Source: JACQGZ01 sp036004665 (lineage in GTDB: Bacteria; Sysuimicrobiota; Sysuimicrobiia; Sysuimicrobiales; Humicultoraceae). From it: a stretch of DNA of 64,000 nucleotides. The position numbers and the translations under genes are program-made. Location: contig DASYRG010000008.1 of NCBI GenBank assembly GCA_036004665.1, positions 1-64,000 on the forward strand, in the 5' to 3' direction. Shown here piece after piece: positions 23,686-32,185 of the stretch. Every line of letters starts with the position of its first letter. Within the stretch, counting starts at the first letter, position 1. The notes under the pieces were generated by a model. The model was not told the origin of the DNA. It did not search any database and saw only the letters and a list, made by a program, of their open reading frames with translations.

Positions 23686-24939
23686 ATGGCCGAACGTCGG
23701 GAGAGGCGGCGGGTCGTCGTCACCGGGCTAGGGGTGGTAAGCCCTGTCGGCATCGGTGCGGACCGGTTCTGGAACAGCCTGATGGAAGGCCGTTCCGGGG
23801 TGCGCCGCATCAGCGCCTGGGATCCCTCGGCCCTGCCGACCCAGATCGCCGCCGAGGTGCCGGACTTCGACCCCTCGAGATACATGGAGCGCAAAGAGGC
23901 GCGGCGGAACGACCGTTTCGTGCAATTTGCTTACGCCGCCTCCCGGATGGCTCTGGAGGACGCGGCTTTCTCCATCACCCGCGCCAACGCCGAGCGCGTC
24001 GGGGTCCTGATCGGCTCGGGCATCGGCGGCGCCATCACGTGGGAGGAGCAGCACCGCATCCTGGAAACCCGCGGCCCCGATCGGGTCAGCCCCTTCTTCA
24101 TCCCGATGATCATCATGAACATGGCCTCGGGGGTCGTCAGCATCCTCACCGGCGCCCGGGGCCCCAACGAGTGCGTGGTCACCGCCTGCGCCACAGGCGG
24201 CAACGCCATCGGCGACGCGATGCGCATCATCCAGCGCGGCGACGCCGACGTCATGATCGCCGGGGGCACGGAGGCGGCGATCACCATCCTCAGCGTCGCC
24301 GGTTTCTGCGCGATGAAGGCGATGTCCACGCGCAACGACGTCCCGGAGAAGGCGGTGCGGCCGTTCGACGCCGCAAGGGACGGCTTTGTCATGGGGGAGG
24401 GGGCCGGGGTGGTGATCCTGGAGGCCCTGGAAGGGGCCGAGCGGCGGGGCGCGCGCATCTACGCGGAACTCGTCGGCTACGGCATGTCCGCAGACGCCTA
24501 CCACATCACCCAGCCCGATCCCGAAGCGGAGGGGGCGTCGCGCAGCATGCGCAACGCGCTGGACGACGCCGGCCTGGCGCCGGAGGCGATCGAGTACATC
24601 AATGCCCATGGCACCAGCACACCCTACAACGACCGCACCGAGACCCAGGCCATCAAGAAGGTCTTCGGCGCCCACGCTCGGCGCCTGGCGATCAGCTCGA
24701 CGAAGTCGATGATGGGGCACCTGCTCGGGGCCGCGGGCGGAGTGGAGTTCATCGCCTGCGTCCAGGCGATCGAGCGCGGCGCCCTGCCGCCGACGATTAA
24801 CTACGAGCATCCCGATCCCGCCTGCGACCTCGACTACGTCCCCAACGTCCCGCGCGAAGCGACGGTCACTACGGCGATGTCGAACGCCTTCGGCTTCGGT
24901 GGGCACAACGCGATCCTGATCGTGCAGCGGATGTCGTGA
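23686..24939 (+). CDS. fabF: Beta-ketoacyl-ACP synthase II
   Basis: A 417-residue elongating condensing enzyme. The start RRRVVVTGLGVVSPVGIGAD is typical; the active-site Cys is in VVTACATGGNAIGDAMR, the two His in EYINAHGTSTPYNDRTET and STKSMMGHLLGAAGGVE, and the gating-loop segment NAFGFGGHNAILI is at the C-terminus. Together with FabD, FabG, FabH and ACP it provides most of the type II cycle; FabZ and an enoyl reductase are not in this window. Confidence 0.96.
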   Translation: MAERRERRRVVVTGLGVVSPVGIGADRFWNSLMEGRSGVRRISAWDPSALPTQIAAEVPDFDPSRYMERKEARRNDRFVQFAYAASRMALEDAAFSITRANAERVGVLIGSGIGGAITWEEQHRILETRGPDRVSPFFIPMIIMNMASGVVSILTGARGPNECVVTACATGGNAIGDAMRIIQRGDADVMIAGGTEAAITILSVAGFCAMKAMSTRNDVPEKAVRPFDAARDGFVMGEGAGVVILEALEGAERRGARIYAELVGYGMSADAYHITQPDPEAEGASRSMRNALDDAGLAPEAIEYINAHGTSTPYNDRTETQAIKKVFGAHARRLAISSTKSMMGHLLGAAGGVEFIACVQAIERGALPPTINYEHPDPACDLDYVPNVPREATVTTAMSNAFGFGGHNAILIVQRMS

Positions 24940-24940
24940 G

Positions 24941-25693
24941 GTGACGGCGCGAGGGCAGGGCGCCGACGGCGCCGCGACCCTGCCGGACCGCGTCGAGCAG
25001 CTGGCCGGCTTCGAAGGCGCGCTGGGGGTGCGCTTTCGCGACCGCAATCTGCTCGATCTCGCCCTGCGCCACGACTCCTTTGCCCACGAGCGCGGCGCGC
25101 GGGCCGAACATTACGAACGGCTGGAGTTCCTGGGCGACGCGGTCCTCAACCTGGTCGTCTCGGACTACCTCTTTCGCCAGTTTCCCGATCACTCCGAAGG
25201 CGAGCTGGCCAAGCAGCGCGCTCGACTGGTGAACGAGGGGGCCCTCGCCCACCTGGGGCGGACGTTGGGGCTAGGCCGCTTCCTGCTGCTCGGTCGGGGC
25301 GAGGAGAAAGGCGGGGGGCGTGACCGTCCGGGGCTGCTGGCCGACGCGGTCGAGGCCGTACTCGGGGCGGTGTACGTGGACGCCGGTTACGGGGTCGCCC
25401 ACGCGGTGGCCACGCGCTGGCTGTATGCGCTGTTGGAGGCGCTCCCCGAGAGCGGCACCGACCACAAGAGCCTCCTGCAGGAACGCCTTCAGGAGTCCGG
25501 CCGCTTTCCCCGCTACCGCATCATTCAGACGGAAGGTCCCGACCACGCCCGGGCCTTTCGCGCCCGCGTGGAAGTGGAGGGGCAGGTGGCCGGCGAGGGG
25601 CGCGGACGCAGCAAGAAGGAGGCGGAACAGGCCGCGGCGGAAGAGGCGCTGCGCTGGCTCGACCGCCGCCGCGGCGCCCCCCGCGGGCGGTGA
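24941..25693 (+). CDS. rnc: Ribonuclease III
   Basis: A 250-residue double-strand-specific endoribonuclease for rRNA processing. The family signature ERLEFLGDAVLNLVVSDYLF holds the metal-binding Glu and Asp residues; the second acidic site is in RPGLLADAVEAVLGAVYVDA. A double-stranded-RNA-binding domain follows, starting DHKSLLQERLQESGRFPRYR and ending GRGRSKKEAEQAAAEEALRW. The GTG start comes one base after the fabF stop. The acpP-fabF-rnc order is common in Gram-positive-type genomes. Confidence 0.96.
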   Translation: MTARGQGADGAATLPDRVEQLAGFEGALGVRFRDRNLLDLALRHDSFAHERGARAEHYERLEFLGDAVLNLVVSDYLFRQFPDHSEGELAKQRARLVNEGALAHLGRTLGLGRFLLLGRGEEKGGGRDRPGLLADAVEAVLGAVYVDAGYGVAHAVATRWLYALLEALPESGTDHKSLLQERLQESGRFPRYRIIQTEGPDHARAFRARVEVEGQVAGEGRGRSKKEAEQAAAEEALRWLDRRRGAPRGR

Positions 25694-26214
25694 ACATCCC
25701 TGGGGGGCCTCCGATGCACATCCTGTGGGCCCCCTGGCGGATTGGGTACGTGACTGGTCCCAAGGACGACGGCTGTTTCCTCTGTGAGGCCCCCGCCGGA
25801 GACGACGATCGCACGCGCCTTCTCCTGCACCGCAGCCGCCGCGTCTACATCGTCCTCAACTCCTTCCCCTACAACACCGGCCACCTCATGGTCGCGCCCT
25901 TCCGGCACGTCGCCACCCTGGAAGATCTCGACGCCGAGGAGCGGCTCGATCTGATGGACACCGCCGCCCTTGCTGTCTCCGTCCTCCAATCCGCCCTCGC
26001 CCCCGACGGATTCAATCTTGGCGTCAACCTGGGACGGGCTGCGGGAGCGGGTCTGGAGGGACACCTGCACCTCCACGTGGTGCCGCGGTGGGTCGGCGAC
26101 GTCAATTTCATGCCGGTTCTGGGAGATGCCAAGGTGATTCCCGAGCATCTCGGCGCCACCTATAACAAGCTGGCCACCGCGCTCGCCGCACTCGGGGCCG
26201 CCGCAGAATCCTAG
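25690..26214 (+). CDS. HIT family hydrolase
   Basis: A 174-residue histidine-triad protein. The HxHxHxx motif is in GHLHLHVVPRWVGDVNFMPV, and the start MHILWAPWRIGYVTGPKDDG with CFLCEA is typical of the Ap4A-phosphorylase-like HIT branch found in many bacteria. It probably hydrolyses or phosphorolyses dinucleotide or aminoacyl-nucleotide compounds. GTG 25690 overlaps the rnc stop (GTGA); ATG 25714 is the other possible start and matches the family better. Confidence 0.92.
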   Translation: MNIPGGPPMHILWAPWRIGYVTGPKDDGCFLCEAPAGDDDRTRLLLHRSRRVYIVLNSFPYNTGHLMVAPFRHVATLEDLDAEERLDLMDTAALAVSVLQSALAPDGFNLGVNLGRAAGAGLEGHLHLHVVPRWVGDVNFMPVLGDAKVIPEHLGATYNKLATALAALGAAAES

Positions 26215-26260
26215 GGGTCGTTTTCCGCAGATCGAAAGAGCAAATTCCTCCTGATGACAG

Positions 26261-27610
26261 ATGGTAGGTCCCGCGCAGTTCTCTATGATGGGAGGAAGGT
26301 TCGGTCCGGGGGGACGGAGTGCGGGAGTGAAGAGCGTTCGGGAGGTCATGACCTCCGACGTGGTGACGTTGGGGCGGGAGAGCAGCGTCGCGGCGGCGAT
26401 GCAGGCGATGCTGACTCACGGCATCACCGGCATTCCGGTGGTGGAGGAACGCCGTGTCGTCGGCATCGTCACCGCGCGTGACCTCCTGGGCCAGGCCCTC
26501 TACCGCCTAGTCGGGGACGTCATGACCGGCGAGGTTGCCACCATCGCCCCAGAGGCCTCGATCACGGACGCGTATCATCTGATGGAGACCCGCGACGTGG
26601 CGCGGCTTCCCGTTGTCGAGGACGGGGAACTGGTGGGTCTGGTCAGCCGTCCCGACATCCTCCGCGAGCTGGGCAAACTCACCGATCCGCTGACCGGCCT
26701 CCCCTGGCCGGGCACGTTGCGGCACCACGCGGCCACCCTCCTCGCCGCGGGGAGGGAGATCACCGTGCTGTTCATCGATCTCGATCGCTTTCGACAGGTG
26801 AACAAACGGTTCGGGCACGTCGCGGGGGATCGCTTGATCATCGACGCCGCGAGGGTGCTCAGTCGGCTGGTCGACCCCGCCAAGGACTTGCTCTGCCGGT
26901 ACGGCGGGGACGAGTTCGCCATCGTCGCAACCCGCAGCCTCACCGAGGCGGAGGCGTTCGCGGAGACGATCCTCACAGGCCTCCAGGGGCTGCGCGTCCC
27001 TGAGCCGGATGGGTTCGTGCTGGGGGCGAGCATCGGGCTGGCCGGCGGGCGGCGTCTCGAGGAACGCGAGGCGCATCCCGAGGCCACCGTCGATGATCTG
27101 ATCACCCTGGCCAGCCGCGCCTCCACCGCCGCCAAGACGCTGGAGCGGTCCATCCTGCAGGCGCATCAGATGGAGGCGATGGAGGCGCTCACTCAGGCCC
27201 TTCCCGAAGAGGAGATGCGCCTGCGGCTGGCCGGGGTGCGCCTTACGGTGGAGGGGGAGCGCTCGTCGGCCGCGGTGGAACTGGAGCACGAAGGCCGGCG
27301 TTACACAGGCACAGCGGAGGGGTCGTCGATCGGCCACAGCCCGGTCCGGGTGCTGGCGGAGGCGGCGGTCTCCGCCGTGGCCCAGTTGCTGCCGCCGGGA
27401 TGGGGCGCCGAGGTCGAGGAAATCGCCTACACCTCCTTCCCGCTGGGTGACGCCGTGTCGGTGGCCCTAGCGCTGGCCACCCCGGCAGGGGAGGAATTGC
27501 TGATGGGAACAGTGCCCTACGCGCACACCGACGCCTCGGCCGTCGTCCGTGCGACCCTCAAGGCGGCGAATCGCCGGCTGGGTAGGCTGCTGGTCCTGAC
27601 GCACGCGTGA
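26261..27610 (+). CDS. CBS-pair/GGDEF diguanylate cyclase with an extra C-terminal domain
   Basis: A protein of up to 449 residues. Two CBS domains (about residues 23-140; SVREVMTSDVVTLGRE and VGDVMTGEVATIAPEASITD) could bind adenine nucleotides. A GGDEF domain follows (about 145-300; ITVLFIDLDRFRQVNKRFGH, with the intact active-site loop in CRYGGDEFAIV), so cyclic-di-GMP synthesis is expected. The last 140 residues (from about RLRLAGVRLTVEGERSSAAV) form a separate alpha/beta domain that I cannot name. The start may be GTG 26327, placed well behind a TATGAT and a GGAG, because CBS homology begins there. It may feed the HD-GYP protein at 41.4 kb. Confidence 0.88.
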   Translation: MVGPAQFSMMGGRFGPGGRSAGVKSVREVMTSDVVTLGRESSVAAAMQAMLTHGITGIPVVEERRVVGIVTARDLLGQALYRLVGDVMTGEVATIAPEASITDAYHLMETRDVARLPVVEDGELVGLVSRPDILRELGKLTDPLTGLPWPGTLRHHAATLLAAGREITVLFIDLDRFRQVNKRFGHVAGDRLIIDAARVLSRLVDPAKDLLCRYGGDEFAIVATRSLTEAEAFAETILTGLQGLRVPEPDGFVLGASIGLAGGRRLEEREAHPEATVDDLITLASRASTAAKTLERSILQAHQMEAMEALTQALPEEEMRLRLAGVRLTVEGERSSAAVELEHEGRRYTGTAEGSSIGHSPVRVLAEAAVSAVAQLLPPGWGAEVEEIAYTSFPLGDAVSVALALATPAGEELLMGTVPYAHTDASAVVRATLKAANRRLGRLLVLTHA

Positions 27611-28866
27611 GCGTCTCCCGCCTCTCCCGATCCGGCGGCCTCGCCGCCGTGGTTCTCCTCATTGCCCTTGCCTTCGCCTCAGCGCCGCTGCGGGCGGCGC
27701 CGCCGGCCCTTCCCGCAGCCTCCTCGGACAATGCGCTCCGCTACGCCGCCGCCCTCAGCCGCCAGATCGGTCCACGTCCTGCGGGGCAACCGTCCTACCT
27801 TGCTGCGGTGGAGTACATGGAGGGGCAGCTCCGCGCCATGGGCTATGAGGTCGAGCGCCAGCCCTTCACCGTTCTCTACTTCGAAGCGCGCGCTGCAAGG
27901 CTGCGGGTCGGCGGCCCGGAGGGGGGAGAATTGCGCCCCACCATCCTCCAGTACTCGGCCGCCACCTCCGGCGCCGGCGTCGAAGGGACGCTGGCCCCGG
28001 CCGGCCTGGGACGGGCCGAGGAGGTGGCGCGGGCGAGCGTCGGCGGGAGGATCGCGCTGATCGAGCGAGGAGAACTGACCTTCCGCGAGAAAGTGGACGC
28101 CGCCGCGGCCGCCGGGGCGATCGCGGCGGTGATCTACAACAATCGGCCCGGCGCCGCTCCCGCAGCGACGCTGGGAGCCCCGTCGCGCATCCCCGCCGTG
28201 CTGATCACGCAGGAAGCGGGCGAACGCTTCCTGGCGCAACTGCGGCAGGGTCCGGTGCGGGTGCACCTGCGAGTGGAGACCCTGACCGAGCAGCGTCCCA
28301 CTTGGAACGTGGTGGGCCGACGGGCGGGGCGGGAGGCGCGCACCATCGTCATCGGCGCCCATCTGGATTCGGTCGAGGTCAGCCCGGGGGCCAACGACAA
28401 CGCCTCCGGTATCGCCGCCGCTCTCGAGGCAGCGCGTCTGCTCGCGGGGACGCCGCTGGCGCTCTCCGTCGAGATCGTCGGCTTCGGCGCGGAGGAACTG
28501 GGGTTGTACGGCTCTGCCCACTACGTGCGCGTGCGCGGCAGCCGCGTCGCGGGCATGGTGAACATGGACATGGTGGGACGGGGCGCGCTGGTCATTGGCA
28601 ACTCGAGCAGCGATGGCCGGCTGGTCGAGGTGGGCGCACGGGCCGCGGCGCGGTTGGGGTTGAGTGTCGGCCGCTTCCGCCTGGGGCAGTCGGACCACGT
28701 CTCTTTCGAACGCGCCGGCATTCCTACCCTCTTCATCCACACGGGTGACGATCCCGCGATCCACACGCCCGGCGACACGTTGGACCGACTGGAGCCGCAG
28801 AAGATGGCCGACGCCGCCCGCCTCGCCGCCGCCGTCGCGCTCGAGGCTGGTGATGCCCTGCGCTAG
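27607..28866 (+). CDS. Secreted M28-family zinc aminopeptidase with PA domain
   Basis: A 419-residue exported peptidase. Residues 1-31 form a signal peptide (hydrophobic LAAVVLLIALAFASAPLRA). A PA (protease-associated) insertion lies around 110-215 (GRIALIERGELTFREKVDAA). The M28 core has zinc ligands in VIGAHLDSVEVSPGANDNAS (His, Asp), GFGAEELGLYGSAHYV (catalytic Glu-Glu), VNMDMVGRG (Asp) and LFIHTGDDPAIHTPGDTLD (His). It should cleave N-terminal residues from peptides outside the cell. GTG overlaps the stop of the GGDEF gene, so both are probably co-transcribed. Confidence 0.92.
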   Translation: MSVSRLSRSGGLAAVVLLIALAFASAPLRAAPPALPAASSDNALRYAAALSRQIGPRPAGQPSYLAAVEYMEGQLRAMGYEVERQPFTVLYFEARAARLRVGGPEGGELRPTILQYSAATSGAGVEGTLAPAGLGRAEEVARASVGGRIALIERGELTFREKVDAAAAAGAIAAVIYNNRPGAAPAATLGAPSRIPAVLITQEAGERFLAQLRQGPVRVHLRVETLTEQRPTWNVVGRRAGREARTIVIGAHLDSVEVSPGANDNASGIAAALEAARLLAGTPLALSVEIVGFGAEELGLYGSAHYVRVRGSRVAGMVNMDMVGRGALVIGNSSSDGRLVEVGARAAARLGLSVGRFRLGQSDHVSFERAGIPTLFIHTGDDPAIHTPGDTLDRLEPQKMADAARLAAAVALEAGDALR

Positions 28867-28867
28867 A

Positions 28868-28886
28868 AGCCTCAGCCTTTGAGGCT
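28868..28886. terminator. Bidirectional hairpin between converging genes
   Basis: AGCCTCA (28868-28874) pairs with TGAGGCT (28880-28886) around a five-base loop. It lies just behind the M28 peptidase stop and overlaps the stop codon of the converging CNNM gene, so it could end both transcripts. T tracts are short. Confidence 0.5.
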
Positions 28887-30192
28887 AGGCCTTCAGTCGC
28901 CGGATCTGGACAAGCCCGATGTGGGTCCGCGTGGCCGTTTCGATCTTGAACTCCAATTGATCGACCCGAAAGGTTGCCCCCGGCTCTGGGATGGCGCCGA
29001 GATGGTGGAACACAAAGCCACCGAGCGTGTTCGCCTCATCAGTGGGGAGGCTGATGCGGAAGGACTCGTTCAAAACGTCCAGGGGGATGGCCGCGTCGAC
29101 GACGATGCGCTCGGGCTGCTGCAGCACGATCAAGCGTTGTTCCCGGCGGAACTCTCCGGGGATCTCGCCGACCAGCTCCTCGAGGAGATCCTCAATCGTG
29201 ACGATGCCGGAGGTCCCCCCGAACTCGTCCAGCACCACCGCCAGCTGGATGCCCCCGCGCCGCATCTCCTCCAGGAGATCGACCACGGGTTTCATCTCCG
29301 GCACGTAGAGCACGGGGCGCATCAACGGCGCGAGGGTGCCGGCGCCGCGGTCCTCGCTCTGGGCGAGCAGCAAGTCTTTGGCGTGGACCATGCCGACGAT
29401 GTGGTCGAGGTCCTCGTCGAAGATCGGCAGGCGAGTGTAGCCGGCTTCGCGGACCACCGCCACCGCGTCCGAAACCCCGGCATCCTTTGGCACTCCCCGC
29501 ACCTGGACGCGCGGGACCATCACTTCTTCGACCAGTCGGTCCGCGAACTTGAAGACCCGGTGCATCAACCGCGCCTCCTCCTCCTCGACCACCCCGGCGC
29601 GGCGGCTCTCCGTGATCAGCAGGCCGATCTCCTCGGAAGAGTAGACGTGGCGACCGCTGGGAGCGTGCAGCCCGACGAGAGAGAGCGTGGCGTTGGCCGT
29701 GGAGTTGAGGGCCCAGATGAACGGGCGAAAGATTCGATAGAAGAGGTCGGTGGGCGGGGTGACCACCAGAGCGGTCGCTTCCGGCCGCCAGAGCGCCGCG
29801 CTCTTGGCCGCCAGTTCGCCAAAGACGATGTGCAGCCCGGTGATCAGCGCAAAGGCCAGCACGACGGCGATGGTGTGCGTGGTCGCTTCCAGGAGTCCTC
29901 CCGGGAGCCATCGCAGCACGGGCTCCAGCAGCGTGGCGACGGCGGGTTCTCCGATCCATCCAAGACCCAGGCTGGCCATCGTGATCCCCAGTTGCGTTGC
30001 CGCGAGGAAGGCGTTGGGATCCTCAGCCGCGCGCAGGACGAGGCGCGCCGTCCGCGACCCCCGTTCGATCAGGGGGATGAGCCGCGTGCGGCGCACCGCG
30101 ACGATGGCGAACTCGGCAGCCACGAACATCCCGTTCGCGGCCACCAGCACTAGCACCGCGGCCAGGCGGATGACGATTGCAGGCACATCCAT
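28885..30192 (-). CDS. CNNM/CorC-type membrane protein (hemolysin C family)
   Basis: A 435-residue protein of the CNNM/HlyC-CorC family, whose members take part in divalent-cation (Mg2+/Co2+) export. It has a DUF21 domain with about four hydrophobic segments (LAAVLVLVAANGMFVAAEFA, ITMASLGLGWIGEP), a CBS pair (about 205-330; VEEVMVPRVQVRGVPKDAGV) with the linker FDEDLDHIVGMVHAKDLLLA, the signature VVLDEFGGTSGIVTIEDLLE, and the C-terminal CorC_HlyC domain with PTDEANTLGGFVFHHLGAIP. The ATG at 30192 was picked because AAGGAGAG lies about eight bases upstream; the open frame beyond it is chance. Confidence 0.93.
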   Translation of the reverse strand: MDVPAIVIRLAAVLVLVAANGMFVAAEFAIVAVRRTRLIPLIERGSRTARLVLRAAEDPNAFLAATQLGITMASLGLGWIGEPAVATLLEPVLRWLPGGLLEATTHTIAVVLAFALITGLHIVFGELAAKSAALWRPEATALVVTPPTDLFYRIFRPFIWALNSTANATLSLVGLHAPSGRHVYSSEEIGLLITESRRAGVVEEEEARLMHRVFKFADRLVEEVMVPRVQVRGVPKDAGVSDAVAVVREAGYTRLPIFDEDLDHIVGMVHAKDLLLAQSEDRGAGTLAPLMRPVLYVPEMKPVVDLLEEMRRGGIQLAVVLDEFGGTSGIVTIEDLLEELVGEIPGEFRREQRLIVLQQPERIVVDAAIPLDVLNESFRISLPTDEANTLGGFVFHHLGAIPEPGATFRVDQLEFKIETATRTHIGLVQIRRLKA

Positions 30193-30346
30193 CGATGATC
30201 TCTCCTTGAGGACGCCGCTGCCCTCCCCTTGAGGCCGCCGCGACCTTCTGGTGACCGGCGCGAAGGTCCAGGTTGACCCAGGGATGCGCGCAGGGCGTTG
30301 TTCGGAGCAGGGAGCGGGGAATCCCCCAATCGGACGCATGCAAATC

Positions 30347-30355
30347 TGGCATACT
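30347..30355 (+). promoter_or_regulatory. Extended -10 promoter of the paa operon
   Basis: TGG-CATACT ends nine bases before the paaA ATG at 30365, so the message would have little or no leader. No ribosome-binding site is visible in the gap. No PaaR/PaaX-type operator was recognised. Confidence 0.4.
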
Positions 30356-30364
30356 AGGATCGCC

Positions 30365-31321
30365 ATGGCGGACGAGGGCCAGACCCAGAAGGCTGCCGCG
30401 GCCGACGATCCCGAGCGGTTCGCCGCGTTTGAGGAGCGGCTGGCCGGCGGCGACCGGGTCGAGGCGGGAGAGTGGATGCCCGCCCAGTACCGCTTCGAAT
30501 GCCTCCGCCTCATCCAGATGCACGCCAACTCGGAGATCATGGGCGCGCTGCCGGAACGCGAGTGGATCCCTCGCGCGCCCACCGTGGCCCGCAAGATGCA
30601 GCTGGTGGCCAAGGTGCAGGACGAGGTGGGGCACGGCCAGCTGCTCTACCGCGTGGCCGAGGACCTGGGCAAGCCCCGCGCGCAGATGATCGAGGACCTG
30701 CTGGCCGGGCGCAGCAAATTCCATAACGTCTTCCACTACCCGGCCGAGACGTGGGCGGACGTGGCGATCATCCAGGTCTTCGTTGATGGGGCGGCCATGC
30801 AGACGCAGGGCTCGCTGCGCTCCTGTTCCTACGCGCCGTACGCGCGCGTGCTCAAGCGCATCTGCTACGAGGAGGACTTTCACATCCGTCTGGGCATCGA
30901 TAACTTCAAGGCGCTGGCCGAGGGGACGGCAGGCCAGCGGGCGATGCTGCAGGACGCCCTCGACCGGTGGTGGACCCCGATCATGCACTTCTTCGGACCC
31001 CACGACACGGTCTCGCCTCACCTGGAGACGATGATGCGCTGGCGGATCAAAGTGAAGAGCAACGACGAACTGCGCCAGCAATTCCTGCGCCAGTTCGTCC
31101 CTCTGATCAGCGAATACGGGATGCGGGTGCCCGACCCCGCCCTGCGCTGGGATGAGGGACAGGGAGCCTACGTCTACACCGAGCCGGACTGGGAGGAGTT
31201 CAAGCGCGTCATCCGCGGCGAGGGGCCGAAGTCCGCCGCCCGTCTGGCGCTGCGCAACGACGTCTGGCGACGGCACGCCTGGGTGCGCGAGGCGGTGCAG
31301 CGCTGGGAGGTAGCGGCGTGA
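30365..31321 (+). CDS. paaA: Phenylacetyl-CoA epoxidase catalytic subunit PaaA
   Basis: A 318-residue di-iron oxygenase subunit that epoxidises the aromatic ring of phenylacetyl-CoA (aerobic phenylacetate pathway). Iron-ligand signatures are visible: MQLVAKVQDEVGHGQLLYRV and RICYEEDFHIRLGIDN (each Glu-x-x-His). GEWMPAQYRFECLRLIQMHA is the family N-terminus. ATG 30365 begins MADEGQTQKAAAADDPERFA; upstream codons in the same frame are unrelated. It is the first gene of paaA-dinB-paaB-paaC-paaD and overlaps the next by four bases. Confidence 0.95.
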   Translation: MADEGQTQKAAAADDPERFAAFEERLAGGDRVEAGEWMPAQYRFECLRLIQMHANSEIMGALPEREWIPRAPTVARKMQLVAKVQDEVGHGQLLYRVAEDLGKPRAQMIEDLLAGRSKFHNVFHYPAETWADVAIIQVFVDGAAMQTQGSLRSCSYAPYARVLKRICYEEDFHIRLGIDNFKALAEGTAGQRAMLQDALDRWWTPIMHFFGPHDTVSPHLETMMRWRIKVKSNDELRQQFLRQFVPLISEYGMRVPDPALRWDEGQGAYVYTEPDWEEFKRVIRGEGPKSAARLALRNDVWRRHAWVREAVQRWEVAA

Positions 31322-31863
31322 CCGCGGCGCGGGGAGGGCTCGATCCCGTCGCGCTCTACGAGTACCTAGTGAAGGCGCGCAGCCCGGTGTTCGAGCGGGC
31401 CCGCGGCCTCACGCTCGAGCAGTACACGAGAGAATTCCCCTTCGGGCTGAGAAGTCTGCGCAATACCCTCGTCGAGCTGCCCCAGGCCGAGTGGTCCTAT
31501 ATGCGGCGCCTGCAGGGGGAGACCCAGCCGCTCCCACCCTGGAAGGAGCGGCCGTTTGCTCGATTCTACGAGACCGAGTTCGCGCCCCTGGAGGGCGCCT
31601 GGCTGGAACAAGGGACCGAAACACGACGCACGCTCGAGGAAATCGACGATTGGAGTCGGCCGCTGGTCTATGTGGCCCCGGGGGGACCCGGAGAGCCGAC
31701 CTACCGCGTCCGGGCCACGACCGGCGGCATGGCCGCGCAGTTCGTTCTGCATGAAGTGCATCACCGTGCGCAGGCGATGGCGATGCTGCGTCACCTGGGC
31801 GCGCCGGTGGAAGACCTCGACTACTCCTACCTGACCTTTGCGTGGGAGGACCTTCCGGCGTAG
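31318..31863 (+). CDS. DinB-family protein inserted in the paa operon
   Basis: A 181-residue four-helix DinB/YfiT-like protein. The C-terminal metal-binding His pair is in FVLHEVHHRAQAMAMLRHLG, the standard DinB signature. The first-helix His usual at SLRxxLxHL is Asn/Glu here (LRNTLVELPQAEWSYMRRL), so metal binding may be altered. DinB proteins include thiol-dependent metalloenzymes and stress-linked proteins, but no reaction can be assigned. It sits between paaA and paaB with a GTGA overlap, an unusual place: paaA and paaB are normally adjacent. The coupling suggests expression with the epoxidase. Confidence 0.8.
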   Translation: MTAARGGLDPVALYEYLVKARSPVFERARGLTLEQYTREFPFGLRSLRNTLVELPQAEWSYMRRLQGETQPLPPWKERPFARFYETEFAPLEGAWLEQGTETRRTLEEIDDWSRPLVYVAPGGPGEPTYRVRATTGGMAAQFVLHEVHHRAQAMAMLRHLGAPVEDLDYSYLTFAWEDLPA

Positions 31864-31876
31864 GGCCCGCCGTGCG

Positions 31877-32185
31877 ATGAAACTCTCCGAGATTACCCCG
31901 GGCGCCTCGCACGTCTTCGCCGTCTTCCGGCAGGACACCAAGGGCGACGCGCACGTGCACGTCGGCGACGTGCACGCGAGTGACGCGGAGATGGCCCTCC
32001 TGCTGGCCAAGGAGCAATTCGCCCGCCGCGACCCCTGTGTCAGTCTCTGGGTGGCGCCCTACGCGGCGATCGACGCGAGCCATCCCGACGACGCCGACAT
32101 GTTCGATCCAGCCATTGACAAGAGCTACCGCTTCGGCGGCAGTTACCGCGAGCAGCAGCGCGTCTACCGGCGGCGGGGCGGCTAG
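31877..32185 (+). CDS. paaB: Phenylacetyl-CoA epoxidase subunit PaaB
   Basis: A 102-residue small subunit that bridges PaaAC units in the epoxidase complex. It contains HVFAVFRQDTKGDAHVHVGD and DAEMALLLAKEQFARRDPCV, with SLWVAPYAAIDASHPDDADM, all typical of the PaaB family; the C-terminal YRFGGSYREQQRVYRRRGG is also characteristic. ATG 31877 begins MKLSEITPGASH; the frame is open 13 codons upstream, but those residues are Arg-rich chance sequence. It ends directly before the paaC GTG. Confidence 0.93.
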   Translation: MKLSEITPGASHVFAVFRQDTKGDAHVHVGDVHASDAEMALLLAKEQFARRDPCVSLWVAPYAAIDASHPDDADMFDPAIDKSYRFGGSYREQQRVYRRRGG

